Notes under the pieces: generated by a model | What the model was told of the DNA's origin: nothing | The model's database searches: none | What the model saw: the letters and a program-made list of their open reading frames with translations, nothing else | NCBI GenBank assembly: GCA_017640665.1 | Contig: JAEPQE010000001.1 | Span: forward strand, 124,001-188,000 | Direction: 5' to 3' | Length of the DNA stretch: 64,000 nucleotides | From: Balneolaceae bacterium | GTDB lineage: Bacteria > Bacteroidota > Rhodothermia > Balneolales > Balneolaceae | Made by a program: the position numbers and the translations under genes | In this document: positions 1-8,166 of the stretch, one piece after another | Numbering within the stretch: the first letter of the stretch is position 1 | Layout: each line of letters opens with the position of its first letter

Positions 1-448
1 GGAGTCTTTTCTGGCGGATTTTGGAGGCTGTTTAATTATCGTATCTCACGATCGATATTTTATGGATAATCTGGTTGACCATTATTTTGTGTTTGAAGGA
101 AATGGTGTAATCAAAGACTTCAACGGAACTTACCAAGAGTATAAAGATCAACTGGAAGCTACCGTAGCTGAATCAAAGAAACCTGTAGTGAAAAAAGAGG
201 ACAGGAAAACTACAGAACCTTCTTCCAGTAAGAAGAAGCTGAGCTTTAATGAAAAAAAGGAATATCAGAAGCTTGAAAAAGAAATCGAGCAGCTTGAAAC
301 GAAAAAATCTGATATTGAAGATCAAATGAATGCCGGGCAGGATTATGAAAAGCTTCAGGAACTATCGCAATCTTATGCCAATATAAAAGACGAAATCGAA
401 GAGAAAGAACTCAGGTGGTTGGAGCTTGCTGAGAAAACGGATAACTAG
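1..448 (+). CDS. ABC-F family ATPase, C-terminal part (gene starts before the window)
   Basis: The reading frame is open from base 2 and runs into the window edge, so only the last ~149 residues are present. The visible part begins near the end of the second nucleotide-binding domain: the H-loop IIVSHDRYFMD is followed by the typical ABC-F stretch ending in the GTYQEY-like segment. After a lysine-rich linker comes a charged coiled coil (about the last 70 residues, heptad-like KKEYQKLEKEIEQLETKK), as in the C-terminal domain of Uup/ABC-F proteins. ABC-F proteins are soluble and act on the ribosome (translation factor or antibiotic protection) or, for Uup, in DNA and ribosome processes. Which subfamily this is cannot be decided without the N-terminal part. 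Confidence 0.85.
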   Translation, partial: ESFLADFGGCLIIVSHDRYFMDNLVDHYFVFEGNGVIKDFNGTYQEYKDQLEATVAESKKPVVKKEDRKTTEPSSSKKKLSFNEKKEYQKLEKEIEQLETKKSDIEDQMNAGQDYEKLQELSQSYANIKDEIEEKELRWLELAEKTDN

Positions 449-643
449 TTAACCCAGATTCCGCACCTGCTGAGTTACTTATTAGAAAGTTACCCCGAAA
501 AAAGGCCTTCATCGTATTACTTAAAATACACAAACCCGGCCAGGCTCACTGCAATTCATTAGCTGTATACTGCAAAATAGAATAGAATCTTTATCAGGCT
601 AATTACTTTGTGTTTGAGATTGCAACCTCAAGAAACTCACAAA

Positions 644-1954
644 ATGATGATCCTCAGACTTTTTCTATTTTTCATTCTTTTTTTAGTCCACTGTTCTCTA
701 TTCGATTCTAATGCTCAAAACTCTCCAAGAGACCCATTCGTACCTGATGATATTGTTTTGAACCCTGAAGCTAATTTCCCCGCAACGGTTCAGAATATTC
801 AAACCGTTATTGATCAGGAAAATAAACGCCTGATTATCGAGTATGAACTTCTTGATTCGGAAGACGATGACATTGAAATTGGCATCATCCTGGTGAGTTC
901 AGAAGGAAATGAGCTTCCCATTTCCGAGAATTTTCTCAGCGGTGATATTGGTTTTCCTTTAAAACAAGGGATGAAGAAAAAGGCAATCTGGAGTTTTGAA
1001 AATGACCCTGTGTACTCTTCGATACAAAATAAACCGATACATCTTAAAATTATAGCTGATGATAAATATTCGGATCAATTGACTGACCTTGTTGATTTAG
1101 TAAGCGCTGAAAGAATCAGTAAGGATATCCTGGAAATACAGGGAGTTCGGCATCATAATTCAAACCCAGAGAGGTTGGAGAGCACAAGAACTTATATTAA
1201 GGCTAGCTTCTCAGCCTATGGCGTCCCCTATTTTGAACAAAAATTTTCCAATACACGCGGTACGGGAATAAATATTATTGGCTCTAAACCAGGTATGCTT
1301 AGTGAACGCTTTTACATTATTGATGGGCATTATGATACTGTTAGCTCAACTCCGGGCGCGGATGATAACGCAACCGGAACTGTTGGAATGCTCGAAGCTA
1401 TGCGGGTACTTTCGCAGTTTAATTTTGATTATGGAATAGAGTTTATCGGTTTTGATATGGAAGAACTGGGACTTCTTGGTAGCAGGAATTATGCTCAGTC
1501 AATTACCCACCCGGAAAATGTAAATGGAGTTTTTAACTTTGAGATGATTGGATTCACATGTAAGGGAGAGCCTAACTGTAGAGACTTTCCAAATGCTGAC
1601 TCCTCTATCTATAACATATACAGCAGCTTCTCCGACTCTCTAAGCAATGCTTTTGTTAGAAATGGAAACAACTATGTTCCGGGTCTTAAAATTACTCCTG
1701 TAAAAGATAATGGGGATCCGAATTTCAGGCGTAGTGACCACGCTCCCTTTTGGGATAAAGGGATAGACGCCCTTTTTCTAACCGATGGAGCAAACTTCAG
1801 AACACCACATTATCATCGTTCTACCGACCTATATGAAACTCTTGATATTGAGTTCATGACAAAAATTGTTCAAACAACGGTTGCAACTATAGCTGACTTA
1901 GCGAATGTTACTCATACCTCAGCAACAATAAGCAACTCATTAATTATCGAATGA
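644..1954 (+). CDS. Secreted M28-family zinc metallopeptidase
   Basis: Exported peptidase of the M28 (aminopeptidase Y / glutaminyl cyclase-like) family. The ATG at 644 (or 647) begins directly with a signal peptide (MMILRLFLFFILFLVHC...SNAQ); an in-frame TTG 36 bases upstream would put charged residues in front of it and is unlikely. About 120 residues of beta-type sequence precede the catalytic domain. Metal ligands and catalytic residues are visible in order: GHYDT (His/Asp, near residue 230), ADDN (bridging Asp near 240), DMEELG (Glu-Glu near 273) and a late SDHAPFW His. No C-terminal sorting domain is present. It probably releases amino acids from peptides in the periplasm or outside; substrate unknown. 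Converges with the next gene, 8 bases away. Confidence 0.88.
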   Translation: MMILRLFLFFILFLVHCSLFDSNAQNSPRDPFVPDDIVLNPEANFPATVQNIQTVIDQENKRLIIEYELLDSEDDDIEIGIILVSSEGNELPISENFLSGDIGFPLKQGMKKKAIWSFENDPVYSSIQNKPIHLKIIADDKYSDQLTDLVDLVSAERISKDILEIQGVRHHNSNPERLESTRTYIKASFSAYGVPYFEQKFSNTRGTGINIIGSKPGMLSERFYIIDGHYDTVSSTPGADDNATGTVGMLEAMRVLSQFNFDYGIEFIGFDMEELGLLGSRNYAQSITHPENVNGVFNFEMIGFTCKGEPNCRDFPNADSSIYNIYSSFSDSLSNAFVRNGNNYVPGLKITPVKDNGDPNFRRSDHAPFWDKGIDALFLTDGANFRTPHYHRSTDLYETLDIEFMTKIVQTTVATIADLANVTHTSATISNSLIIE

Positions 1955-1962
1955 TTTATTAA

Positions 1963-4900
1963 TCAATCCAAATCAATAATCCTGCCGGGTGTCCATGGAG
2001 CACCAAGCCGGTTTAACTCCGCATCAACAGCAGGAACTGAATTATTTAATAAGTTTTTCAGGGAATCGATAACAGGTTTGAGTTGCGACTCTGCAATTTC
2101 TTTAACCATCTTTGAAGTTCCTGTAGGATCTGATTGCGATGACATGCCCGCATTAATCGCTACATTGATTCTGTTATTTAGTGAAGGGGCCTGATCAATT
2201 TCCAGTCTGGATTTATTACGATCGCCAAACATCACTTTTCTAATTTCTTCAAGTTCTTCTTCCATACCTGAAATCATAGAATTCAAACTCTCACTGGTCG
2301 TAATTCTGGAAGCAGCTTTGTAATACTCTAACCGATCATTAAGCTCATTATACACACTCATAGCGCTATTGGCGGTTTTTGAAAGCTGAGTGAGTTGTTT
2401 ATGATATTCCAACATCTCTTCAGGATCTGAAGGAGGTAGTGTCCGGTTATTCAGTGATTTCACTTCAAACTCTACTCGCTCTGAAAGTATAATCACCTCT
2501 CCGTTTATACTTTTTGAAAGCTGTACAGAATAGGTTCCCGGAAGCACCATAATTCCGGAATTCAGATTCGTTTTAGGATTAGCAGTATTCGTTTGAACCT
2601 GATCTACTTCGGGATAGGTTAAATCCCAATAAGCCCGATTTATTCCTTTGCTTGCAGAAGCTCTTAACTCGTTAATAATCTCTCCATTTGCATCACGAAT
2701 AGTAAATATCAGATAAGGTACTTCTTCATCTTCTTCAGCTGCCAGTTGTTCGTAACTTGGGTAATAAACAGTCTCTCCGTCCTTCCGTCTTTCCTTCTCT
2801 TCTTCTTCTCGCGTCTGTTCCAATGTTTTGTATCCATCTTTCACATAAAAGGTGAACGCAGCTCCAAATTTAGGATTTTCTCCCATATAATAATCCTCCC
2901 CTTGAAAACCTTTTGGACCAAGCCAGAATATGTCATCACTTGCAGCAATGGCACTGTATTCCATGTACTGGAATGGGTCACGTACAGAGAATAAATGTGC
3001 TTCTTTCTCCTGTACCTCAACAGTAAATTCCCGGAGGGCTGAGAAATCATCCATGATATAAAATCCTCTTCCAAACGTACCCAGTACTAAATCGCTTTCT
3101 CTTTGCTGAATGTTGATATCACGGACGGCAATTGTTGGTAAACCGTTGTTTAGTTCTTTCCAGTAGTTACCACCATCTAGTGTGGCAAATAAGCTAAATT
3201 CGGTACCTACAAAAAGTAATTCAGGTTTAATGTGATCTTCTTCAATAGCATACACAGAACCTCTTTCGGGAAGATTATTTGTTATCGACCTCCAGGAACG
3301 CCCCAGATTTGTACTTTTCAGAACATAGGGTTTGAAATCTCCTCTTTTATGATTGTTAAATGCAGCATATACAGTATTCACATCATGTGCAGAAGCAACA
3401 ATTTCATTCACATAAGTCATATCTGGCACCCCGGGAAATTCATCCAGCTTTCGCCAGTTTTCGCCACCATCTTCACTTATATGAATCAAACCATCATCCG
3501 TACCTGCAAACAAGATATCTTCATTAATCGGAGACTCCGCCAGAGCAACGATATTTCCATACGGAGTAGTAGAAGCATTTTTTGCAACCGCATCCATCGG
3601 CCAGACTTTGCCCATTACTTCCAGTGTATTTCTATCTATTTGCCGAGTGAGATCGCTGCTAATTTCTGTCCAGCTTTGCCCCATATCATCGCTTCTTAGC
3701 ACTCTGTCTGATGCGTAATACAACCGCTTATTATCGTGTACACTCACAAAGAAGGGAGAATCCCAGTTCCAGGTATATGAATAATCTCCTGATGGAGGTT
3801 GCGGGATGATGTTCTGTGCTTCTCCACTTTGTTTATCAAAACGATACAGAACACCATACTGGGCCTGACTGTACACTATATTTGGATCCTTGGGATCTAC
3901 ATGCGGTTCGAAACCATCACCTAGCAAAGTTATTTTCCAATCATTGAAAGTAAGTCCTGTAGGCTCAATTGATCTGGAAGGTCCTCCAAACGTGAAGTTA
4001 TCCTGAGTTCCACCATAGACATTGTAGAAAGGATAATCGTTATCTACCGCAACTTTATAAAACTGGGTGACTGGTAAATTGGTGTAGAAACGCCATGTCT
4101 TACCTCTGTCATAAGATTCATATACCCCACCATCATTCCCGTTGAGCAGATAATCAGGATTTTCCGGATCAATCCATAAAGCGTGGTTATCAATATGCTT
4201 GTTAAGTTCACCAACATTGTCAAAGGTTTTTCCTCCGTCCTCAGACACTCCTGAAAACGTGTTCATCACATAAACCAGATCAACATCCACCGGATCTGCT
4301 ACTACTTCCTGATAATAATTTCCGCTTGATGAATAATCACTCCTTCTTTCCCAGGACTCTCCTAAATCGGTAGAACGGTAAAAACCTCCTTTATCTTCCT
4401 GAGCTTCAACAACAGCGTAAACGGTATTAGGATCAGCATCTGAAATATCCATCCCAATTCTTCCGATATCACCGCTGGGCATGCCTTTCATTATTTTTCT
4501 GAAGTTAGACCCGCCATCCGTTGATTTATAAACCGCCGATTCCGGCCCACCACTGATGTAAGTAAACACATGCCTTCTTCGTTGATGAGCTGTTGCATAA
4601 ATCACATCCGGATTTCTTGGATCAAGGTGCACTTCATTAATTCCTGTGTGCTCACTTATTTCAAGGATATTCTCCCAGGTTTCTCCACCGTCTGTGGTTT
4701 TGAAAAGCCCCCGATCCCCTCCTTCGCTCCATAGCGGACCTACTGCAGCAACATAAACTACATCTGAGTTTCTGGGATCGATTTCAATCATTCCAATATG
4801 CTCGGAGTTTTTCAACCCCATGTGCTTCCAGCTTTTGCCTCCATCCAGCGATTTATAGACCCCATCTCCATAAGCAACACTTCGCTGATTATTATTCTCT

Positions 4901-5247
4901 CCGGTTCCAACCCAAACCACATTAGGGTTATTTGGATCCAACGCTACAAAACCAATGGAATAAGAACCTTCTTTATCAAAAACCGGGGTAAAAGTGATAC
5001 CTCGATTTGTAGTTTTCCATACCCCGCCTGAAGCTACCGCCACGTAGAATTCGCTTGTATTATTCGGGTTTACAGCAAAATCAGCGATTCTTCCAGAAGT
5101 AAAGGCCGGTCCTATATTCCTGAACTTCAAGCTGTTCCATGCCGTTTCGTATCTTGGATCTTCTGGTGTATCCTGAGCATTGGATGCTATTGAAAAAAGT
5201 CCAATGCACAAAAATGCTGTTAAAAAGACGAGTAATCGATTCCCCAT
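1963..5247 (-). CDS. Secreted BNR/sortilin-type beta-propeller protein
   Basis: A 1094-aa exported protein with an N-terminal signal peptide (MGNRLLVFLTAFLCIGLFSIASNAQ). The body carries many repeats of the BNR/Asp-box type (S-x-D-x-G-x-[ST]-W), for example SLDGGKSWKHMG, TTDGGETWEN, STDLGESWERR, SDDMGQSWTE, SEDGGENWRK and TLDGGNYWKE, covering roughly residues 60-720, the pattern of VPS10/sortilin-like and sialidase-like propellers. The last ~350 residues hold a beta-rich part and a helical segment. Such proteins are frequent in this group and are often annotated loosely as glycosyl hydrolases, but no catalytic residue set is recognisable. It lacks the sorting domain seen on neighbouring secreted proteins. 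Function unknown; a binding or peptidase-associated role is possible. Confidence 0.8.
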   Translation of the reverse strand: MGNRLLVFLTAFLCIGLFSIASNAQDTPEDPRYETAWNSLKFRNIGPAFTSGRIADFAVNPNNTSEFYVAVASGGVWKTTNRGITFTPVFDKEGSYSIGFVALDPNNPNVVWVGTGENNNQRSVAYGDGVYKSLDGGKSWKHMGLKNSEHIGMIEIDPRNSDVVYVAAVGPLWSEGGDRGLFKTTDGGETWENILEISEHTGINEVHLDPRNPDVIYATAHQRRRHVFTYISGGPESAVYKSTDGGSNFRKIMKGMPSGDIGRIGMDISDADPNTVYAVVEAQEDKGGFYRSTDLGESWERRSDYSSSGNYYQEVVADPVDVDLVYVMNTFSGVSEDGGKTFDNVGELNKHIDNHALWIDPENPDYLLNGNDGGVYESYDRGKTWRFYTNLPVTQFYKVAVDNDYPFYNVYGGTQDNFTFGGPSRSIEPTGLTFNDWKITLLGDGFEPHVDPKDPNIVYSQAQYGVLYRFDKQSGEAQNIIPQPPSGDYSYTWNWDSPFFVSVHDNKRLYYASDRVLRSDDMGQSWTEISSDLTRQIDRNTLEVMGKVWPMDAVAKNASTTPYGNIVALAESPINEDILFAGTDDGLIHISEDGGENWRKLDEFPGVPDMTYVNEIVASAHDVNTVYAAFNNHKRGDFKPYVLKSTNLGRSWRSITNNLPERGSVYAIEEDHIKPELLFVGTEFSLFATLDGGNYWKELNNGLPTIAVRDINIQQRESDLVLGTFGRGFYIMDDFSALREFTVEVQEKEAHLFSVRDPFQYMEYSAIAASDDIFWLGPKGFQGEDYYMGENPKFGAAFTFYVKDGYKTLEQTREEEEKERRKDGETVYYPSYEQLAAEEDEEVPYLIFTIRDANGEIINELRASASKGINRAYWDLTYPEVDQVQTNTANPKTNLNSGIMVLPGTYSVQLSKSINGEVIILSERVEFEVKSLNNRTLPPSDPEEMLEYHKQLTQLSKTANSAMSVYNELNDRLEYYKAASRITTSESLNSMISGMEEELEEIRKVMFGDRNKSRLEIDQAPSLNNRINVAINAGMSSQSDPTGTSKMVKEIAESQLKPVIDSLKNLLNNSVPAVDAELNRLGAPWTPGRIIDLD

Positions 5248-5338
5248 TGTAGTAGTATTTAGTTTTATAAGCGTAGTAATTATCCGCTAACAATAACTAA
5301 AACTAATTGGAGAATCTGTAAAAAAATACCCTGATAAG

Positions 5339-5848
5339 TTAGTTGCGGAGATAGGTTTCCGGTATTGGATATTCCTCATTCTCTGAAGACCAGAAAACAG
5401 ATACTACCCACCAACGATTTCCATCATTAAACAACTGAATGCTATTTATTCCCCGGGCAAACACTTCACCATCTTTTGTTCTCTTGGATTGATAAGTACT
5501 GAATACCTGAGTTACATATCGATAGGTATCTACTTCTCTGTGTATTTCATCTTCATGAAAACCATCTCGTTCCAGACTTGCTCCTGCTCGTTCGATGTAT
5601 TCATCCGGGCTCCATTGTATGAAACCAATCTCACCTGCCTGATTCTGAAAAGTTGGGGTAAGCTTTGCACCTTCAATAAATAAGTTCCTGAACCGATCCC
5701 AATCCCTTTCTACTCCTGCATCTCCGGAAATTGAAGCATATAACGCTTCAATAATAGAATCGATTGATTCTGTATCTGATTCATACTGCGCATGAGCAAA
5801 TGGAGTAACTAACATCCCGAAAAGAAAGACAAAAAATAATTGTTTCAT
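5339..5848 (-). CDS. Exported NTF2-like (SnoaL-type) hypothetical protein
   Basis: 169 aa with a clear signal peptide (MKQLFFVFLFGMLVTPFAHAQ). The mature part starts with a helix containing IIEALYASISGDAG and continues with WDRFRNLFIEGAKLTP, then beta strands ending in QLFNDGNRWWVVSVFW, the usual layout of a cone-shaped NTF2-like fold. In such small exported proteins the fold usually binds a small ligand. No catalytic residues can be assigned. It lies 4 bases downstream of the GH16 gene, so the two may be co-transcribed. Confidence 0.65.
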   Translation of the reverse strand: MKQLFFVFLFGMLVTPFAHAQYESDTESIDSIIEALYASISGDAGVERDWDRFRNLFIEGAKLTPTFQNQAGEIGFIQWSPDEYIERAGASLERDGFHEDEIHREVDTYRYVTQVFSTYQSKRTKDGEVFARGINSIQLFNDGNRWWVVSVFWSSENEEYPIPETYLRN

Positions 5849-5852
5849 GGTT

Positions 5853-7091
5853 CTATTTTATTAAGATCATTTTTTTAGTGGTTGAAAATCCGTCGGCTTC
5901 CATAGTATAGTAATATAATCCCGTTGGCAAATCTGAGGCATCAAAGCGAATAGAATATGACCCCAAAGAGTAGAAACTATTGGTAAGATCTGATACTTTT
6001 CTACCGGTAATATCAAAGACTGAAATTTTAACCCGAGAGGCTTTCGAAAGCTCAAAATCAATGGTTGTAGATGGATTGAAAGGGTTGGGATAGTTCTGCT
6101 TCAGTTTGAAATTTTCAGGTAGTTCTTTCTCGCCTTCATTTGGAACGACCATACCATCAACTGTAACTTCCCCATAGCTACCATATTTACTGACTTTTAT
6201 ATAATCGATATACATTTTAGCAGGTAAATCAGCCGATACACTTTGGGGAGTTGAGGCATCGGTAAAATTACCGCCCACAGCTAAATTCATAATCAGGTAA
6301 AATGGTTTTGTGAATGTACTCTTTATCTCACCCGGTTCTGTAAAACTAAAAGGAGCTGTATATAAGCCTATTTCTTCTTCACCATCAATAACAGTAAATC
6401 TCAATTCGTTAGAGTTCCAGTATAAACGATACGTCACAAATCTATCATTCATAGGCTCTTCCGGAACATAGGGGGCATAATAATTTTCAGTTCCTGCGAT
6501 TGCAGCTGCACAGGTAGGATTGTTTGCGTTACACGCCCCTTCCGCATACCAAATAACATTAGCACCAACAAAATTATTAACAGTTGAATTTGTTTGACCT
6601 TGCCCTGTCCTGTAGGATTCTTTGTGCCCCATTTCCATCATATCAATTTCACCACTTTGGGGCCAGCCAACATCCGGATTGTTGGCGCCCAATAACCAAA
6701 AGGCCGGCCATAAACCTGTTTCCAAATCAGGGACTCTCATTCTTACATCAATTACACCATATCTTATTTCGAGTTTCTCTTTCGTATTTAATCTTCCTGA
6801 GGTAAACTGCATCCCTCCTTTACTTTCCCTTTTAGCTTCAATAACTAAACCGCGATTTTCAGGTTCACCCGGTATAGTATCGGTATACACATTAGCCTCA
6901 TCATAGTATTGGTGCTCAAAATTGCCCCAATAACATAGTTCAGGGCATCCATTTCCTGTAACCACATTCCAATGATTTGTATTCAAAGAGTCAAAACCTT
7001 CAAACCAGATAGTTGAACCAACCTGCGCTTGTGCTGTGGGTATGGATAGGATAATAGTGGTAATAAAGGCTAGGCGAGTCATAGTGTGCAT
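5853..7091 (-). CDS. Secreted GH16 endo-beta-glucanase (laminarinase-like) with sorting domain
   Basis: Glycoside hydrolase family 16, retaining, acting outside the cell on beta-1,3 (or mixed beta-1,3/1,4) glucans such as laminarin. The family motif E-[IV]-D-x-x-E is visible as GEIDMMEMG near residue 150, preceded by a GLWPAFWLLG strand. The ATG at 7091 or 7082 gives a signal peptide (MTRLAFITTIILSIPTAQAQ); an upstream TTG is less likely. After the ~280-residue catalytic domain a short linker leads to a C-terminal sorting domain starting NYPNPFNPSTTIDFEL and ending KKMILIK, typical of type IX secretion cargo. The exact glucan cannot be read from sequence. Downstream 4 bases away is the NTF2-like exported protein. 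Confidence 0.87.
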   Translation of the reverse strand: MHTMTRLAFITTIILSIPTAQAQVGSTIWFEGFDSLNTNHWNVVTGNGCPELCYWGNFEHQYYDEANVYTDTIPGEPENRGLVIEAKRESKGGMQFTSGRLNTKEKLEIRYGVIDVRMRVPDLETGLWPAFWLLGANNPDVGWPQSGEIDMMEMGHKESYRTGQGQTNSTVNNFVGANVIWYAEGACNANNPTCAAAIAGTENYYAPYVPEEPMNDRFVTYRLYWNSNELRFTVIDGEEEIGLYTAPFSFTEPGEIKSTFTKPFYLIMNLAVGGNFTDASTPQSVSADLPAKMYIDYIKVSKYGSYGEVTVDGMVVPNEGEKELPENFKLKQNYPNPFNPSTTIDFELSKASRVKISVFDITGRKVSDLTNSFYSLGSYSIRFDASDLPTGLYYYTMEADGFSTTKKMILIK

Positions 7092-7141
7092 ATAATTTAT
7101 TCTAAACAATCTATTTAATATAGTTTACCGAACAAACACAA

Positions 7142-8125
7142 TTACTCAGATAAAATGGATTCTATTTCTGATAGTTCCTCTTCGGTTAGTTCCAGATTAT
7201 CCAGCGCCTCCAGGTTATCTTCTAACTGCTTCACGCTGCTTATCCCGATTAAGGCCGTAGTAACTGCTTTCTGTCTAAGCACCCATACTAAAGCAAGCTG
7301 GGCAAGTGACTGCCCTCTGGATTCAGCAAGGGTATTTAACCTTTTGATTTGCTCCAGTCTGTTTTCCGTTAAATCTTCTGGCTGAAGGAAGCCTTGTGGA
7401 TCAGCAAGTCTGGAACCATCAGGAATACCGTGAATATATTTATTGGTCAATAGTCCTTGAGCAAGTGGCGAAAACGGAATACTGCCTATGCCTTCTTCTT
7501 CTAATACATCGAACAATCCTTCCTCAGGCTCACGAACAAACATATTGTATTTTGGCTGATGGATAACAACAGGTACTCCCCAGGATTTAAGCATTTGAAT
7601 TGCCTCTTTGGCTAACTCAGCAGGGTAATTAGAAATCCCGGCGTACAAAGCTTTTCCTGACCTTATAATTTGTTCTAAAGCTCGCATACTTTCTTCAAGG
7701 GGGGTATCAGGATCTGGCCTGTGGTGATAGAAAATATCTACATACTCTAAGCCCATTCTCTTGAGGCTCTGATTACAGCTGGCAATCAGAAACTTACGAG
7801 AGCCTCCATCTCCATAAGGACCCGGCCACATTCCAAATCCCGCTTTGCTGGAGATTATAAGTTCATCTCTTCTTCCTTGAAATACTGTTTTTAGTGCCCG
7901 TCCGAATTGCTCCTCTGCACTGCCTGGTGGTGGTCCATAATTGTTGGCCAGATCAAAATGAGTGATACCTCGTTCAAATGCCCAGCTTAACATCTCATCA
8001 ACTTTTTCGGGGGTTTGAAGCCCTCCGAAATTATGCCAGAGTCCCAGGGATAAGATCGGGAGGTAAAGTCCGCTGTTTCCGCACTTTCGATAAGGGATTT
8101 GTTCGTATTGCGGTGTGGTAATCAT
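7142..8125 (-). CDS. yghZ: Aldo/keto reductase, L-glyceraldehyde-3-phosphate reductase type
   Basis: 327 aa, full length for the AKR14/YghZ group. NADPH-dependent TIM-barrel reductase; the E. coli homologue reduces L-glyceraldehyde 3-phosphate and methylglyoxal. Visible: the N-terminal YRKCGNSGLYLPILSLGLWHNFG, the catalytic region ITHFDLANNYGPPPGSAEE (Asp-Tyr of the AKR tetrad), the DIFYHHRPD strand with the catalytic His, and the C-terminal cofactor segment TALIGISSVKQLEDNLEAL. ATG start with no overlap to the gene behind it. The family call is strong; the specific substrate is from family knowledge only. Confidence 0.85.
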   Translation of the reverse strand: MITTPQYEQIPYRKCGNSGLYLPILSLGLWHNFGGLQTPEKVDEMLSWAFERGITHFDLANNYGPPPGSAEEQFGRALKTVFQGRRDELIISSKAGFGMWPGPYGDGGSRKFLIASCNQSLKRMGLEYVDIFYHHRPDPDTPLEESMRALEQIIRSGKALYAGISNYPAELAKEAIQMLKSWGVPVVIHQPKYNMFVREPEEGLFDVLEEEGIGSIPFSPLAQGLLTNKYIHGIPDGSRLADPQGFLQPEDLTENRLEQIKRLNTLAESRGQSLAQLALVWVLRQKAVTTALIGISSVKQLEDNLEALDNLELTEEELSEIESILSE

Positions 8126-8166
8126 GGTTTAAAATCAATATTCAGGTTTTTAAAAATAAAGCATCT

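Noticed and set aside
1963-5247. Glycosyl hydrolase or sialidase activity for the BNR protein
   Set aside because: Asp-box repeats are present but no sialidase Arg triad or other catalytic set can be identified.
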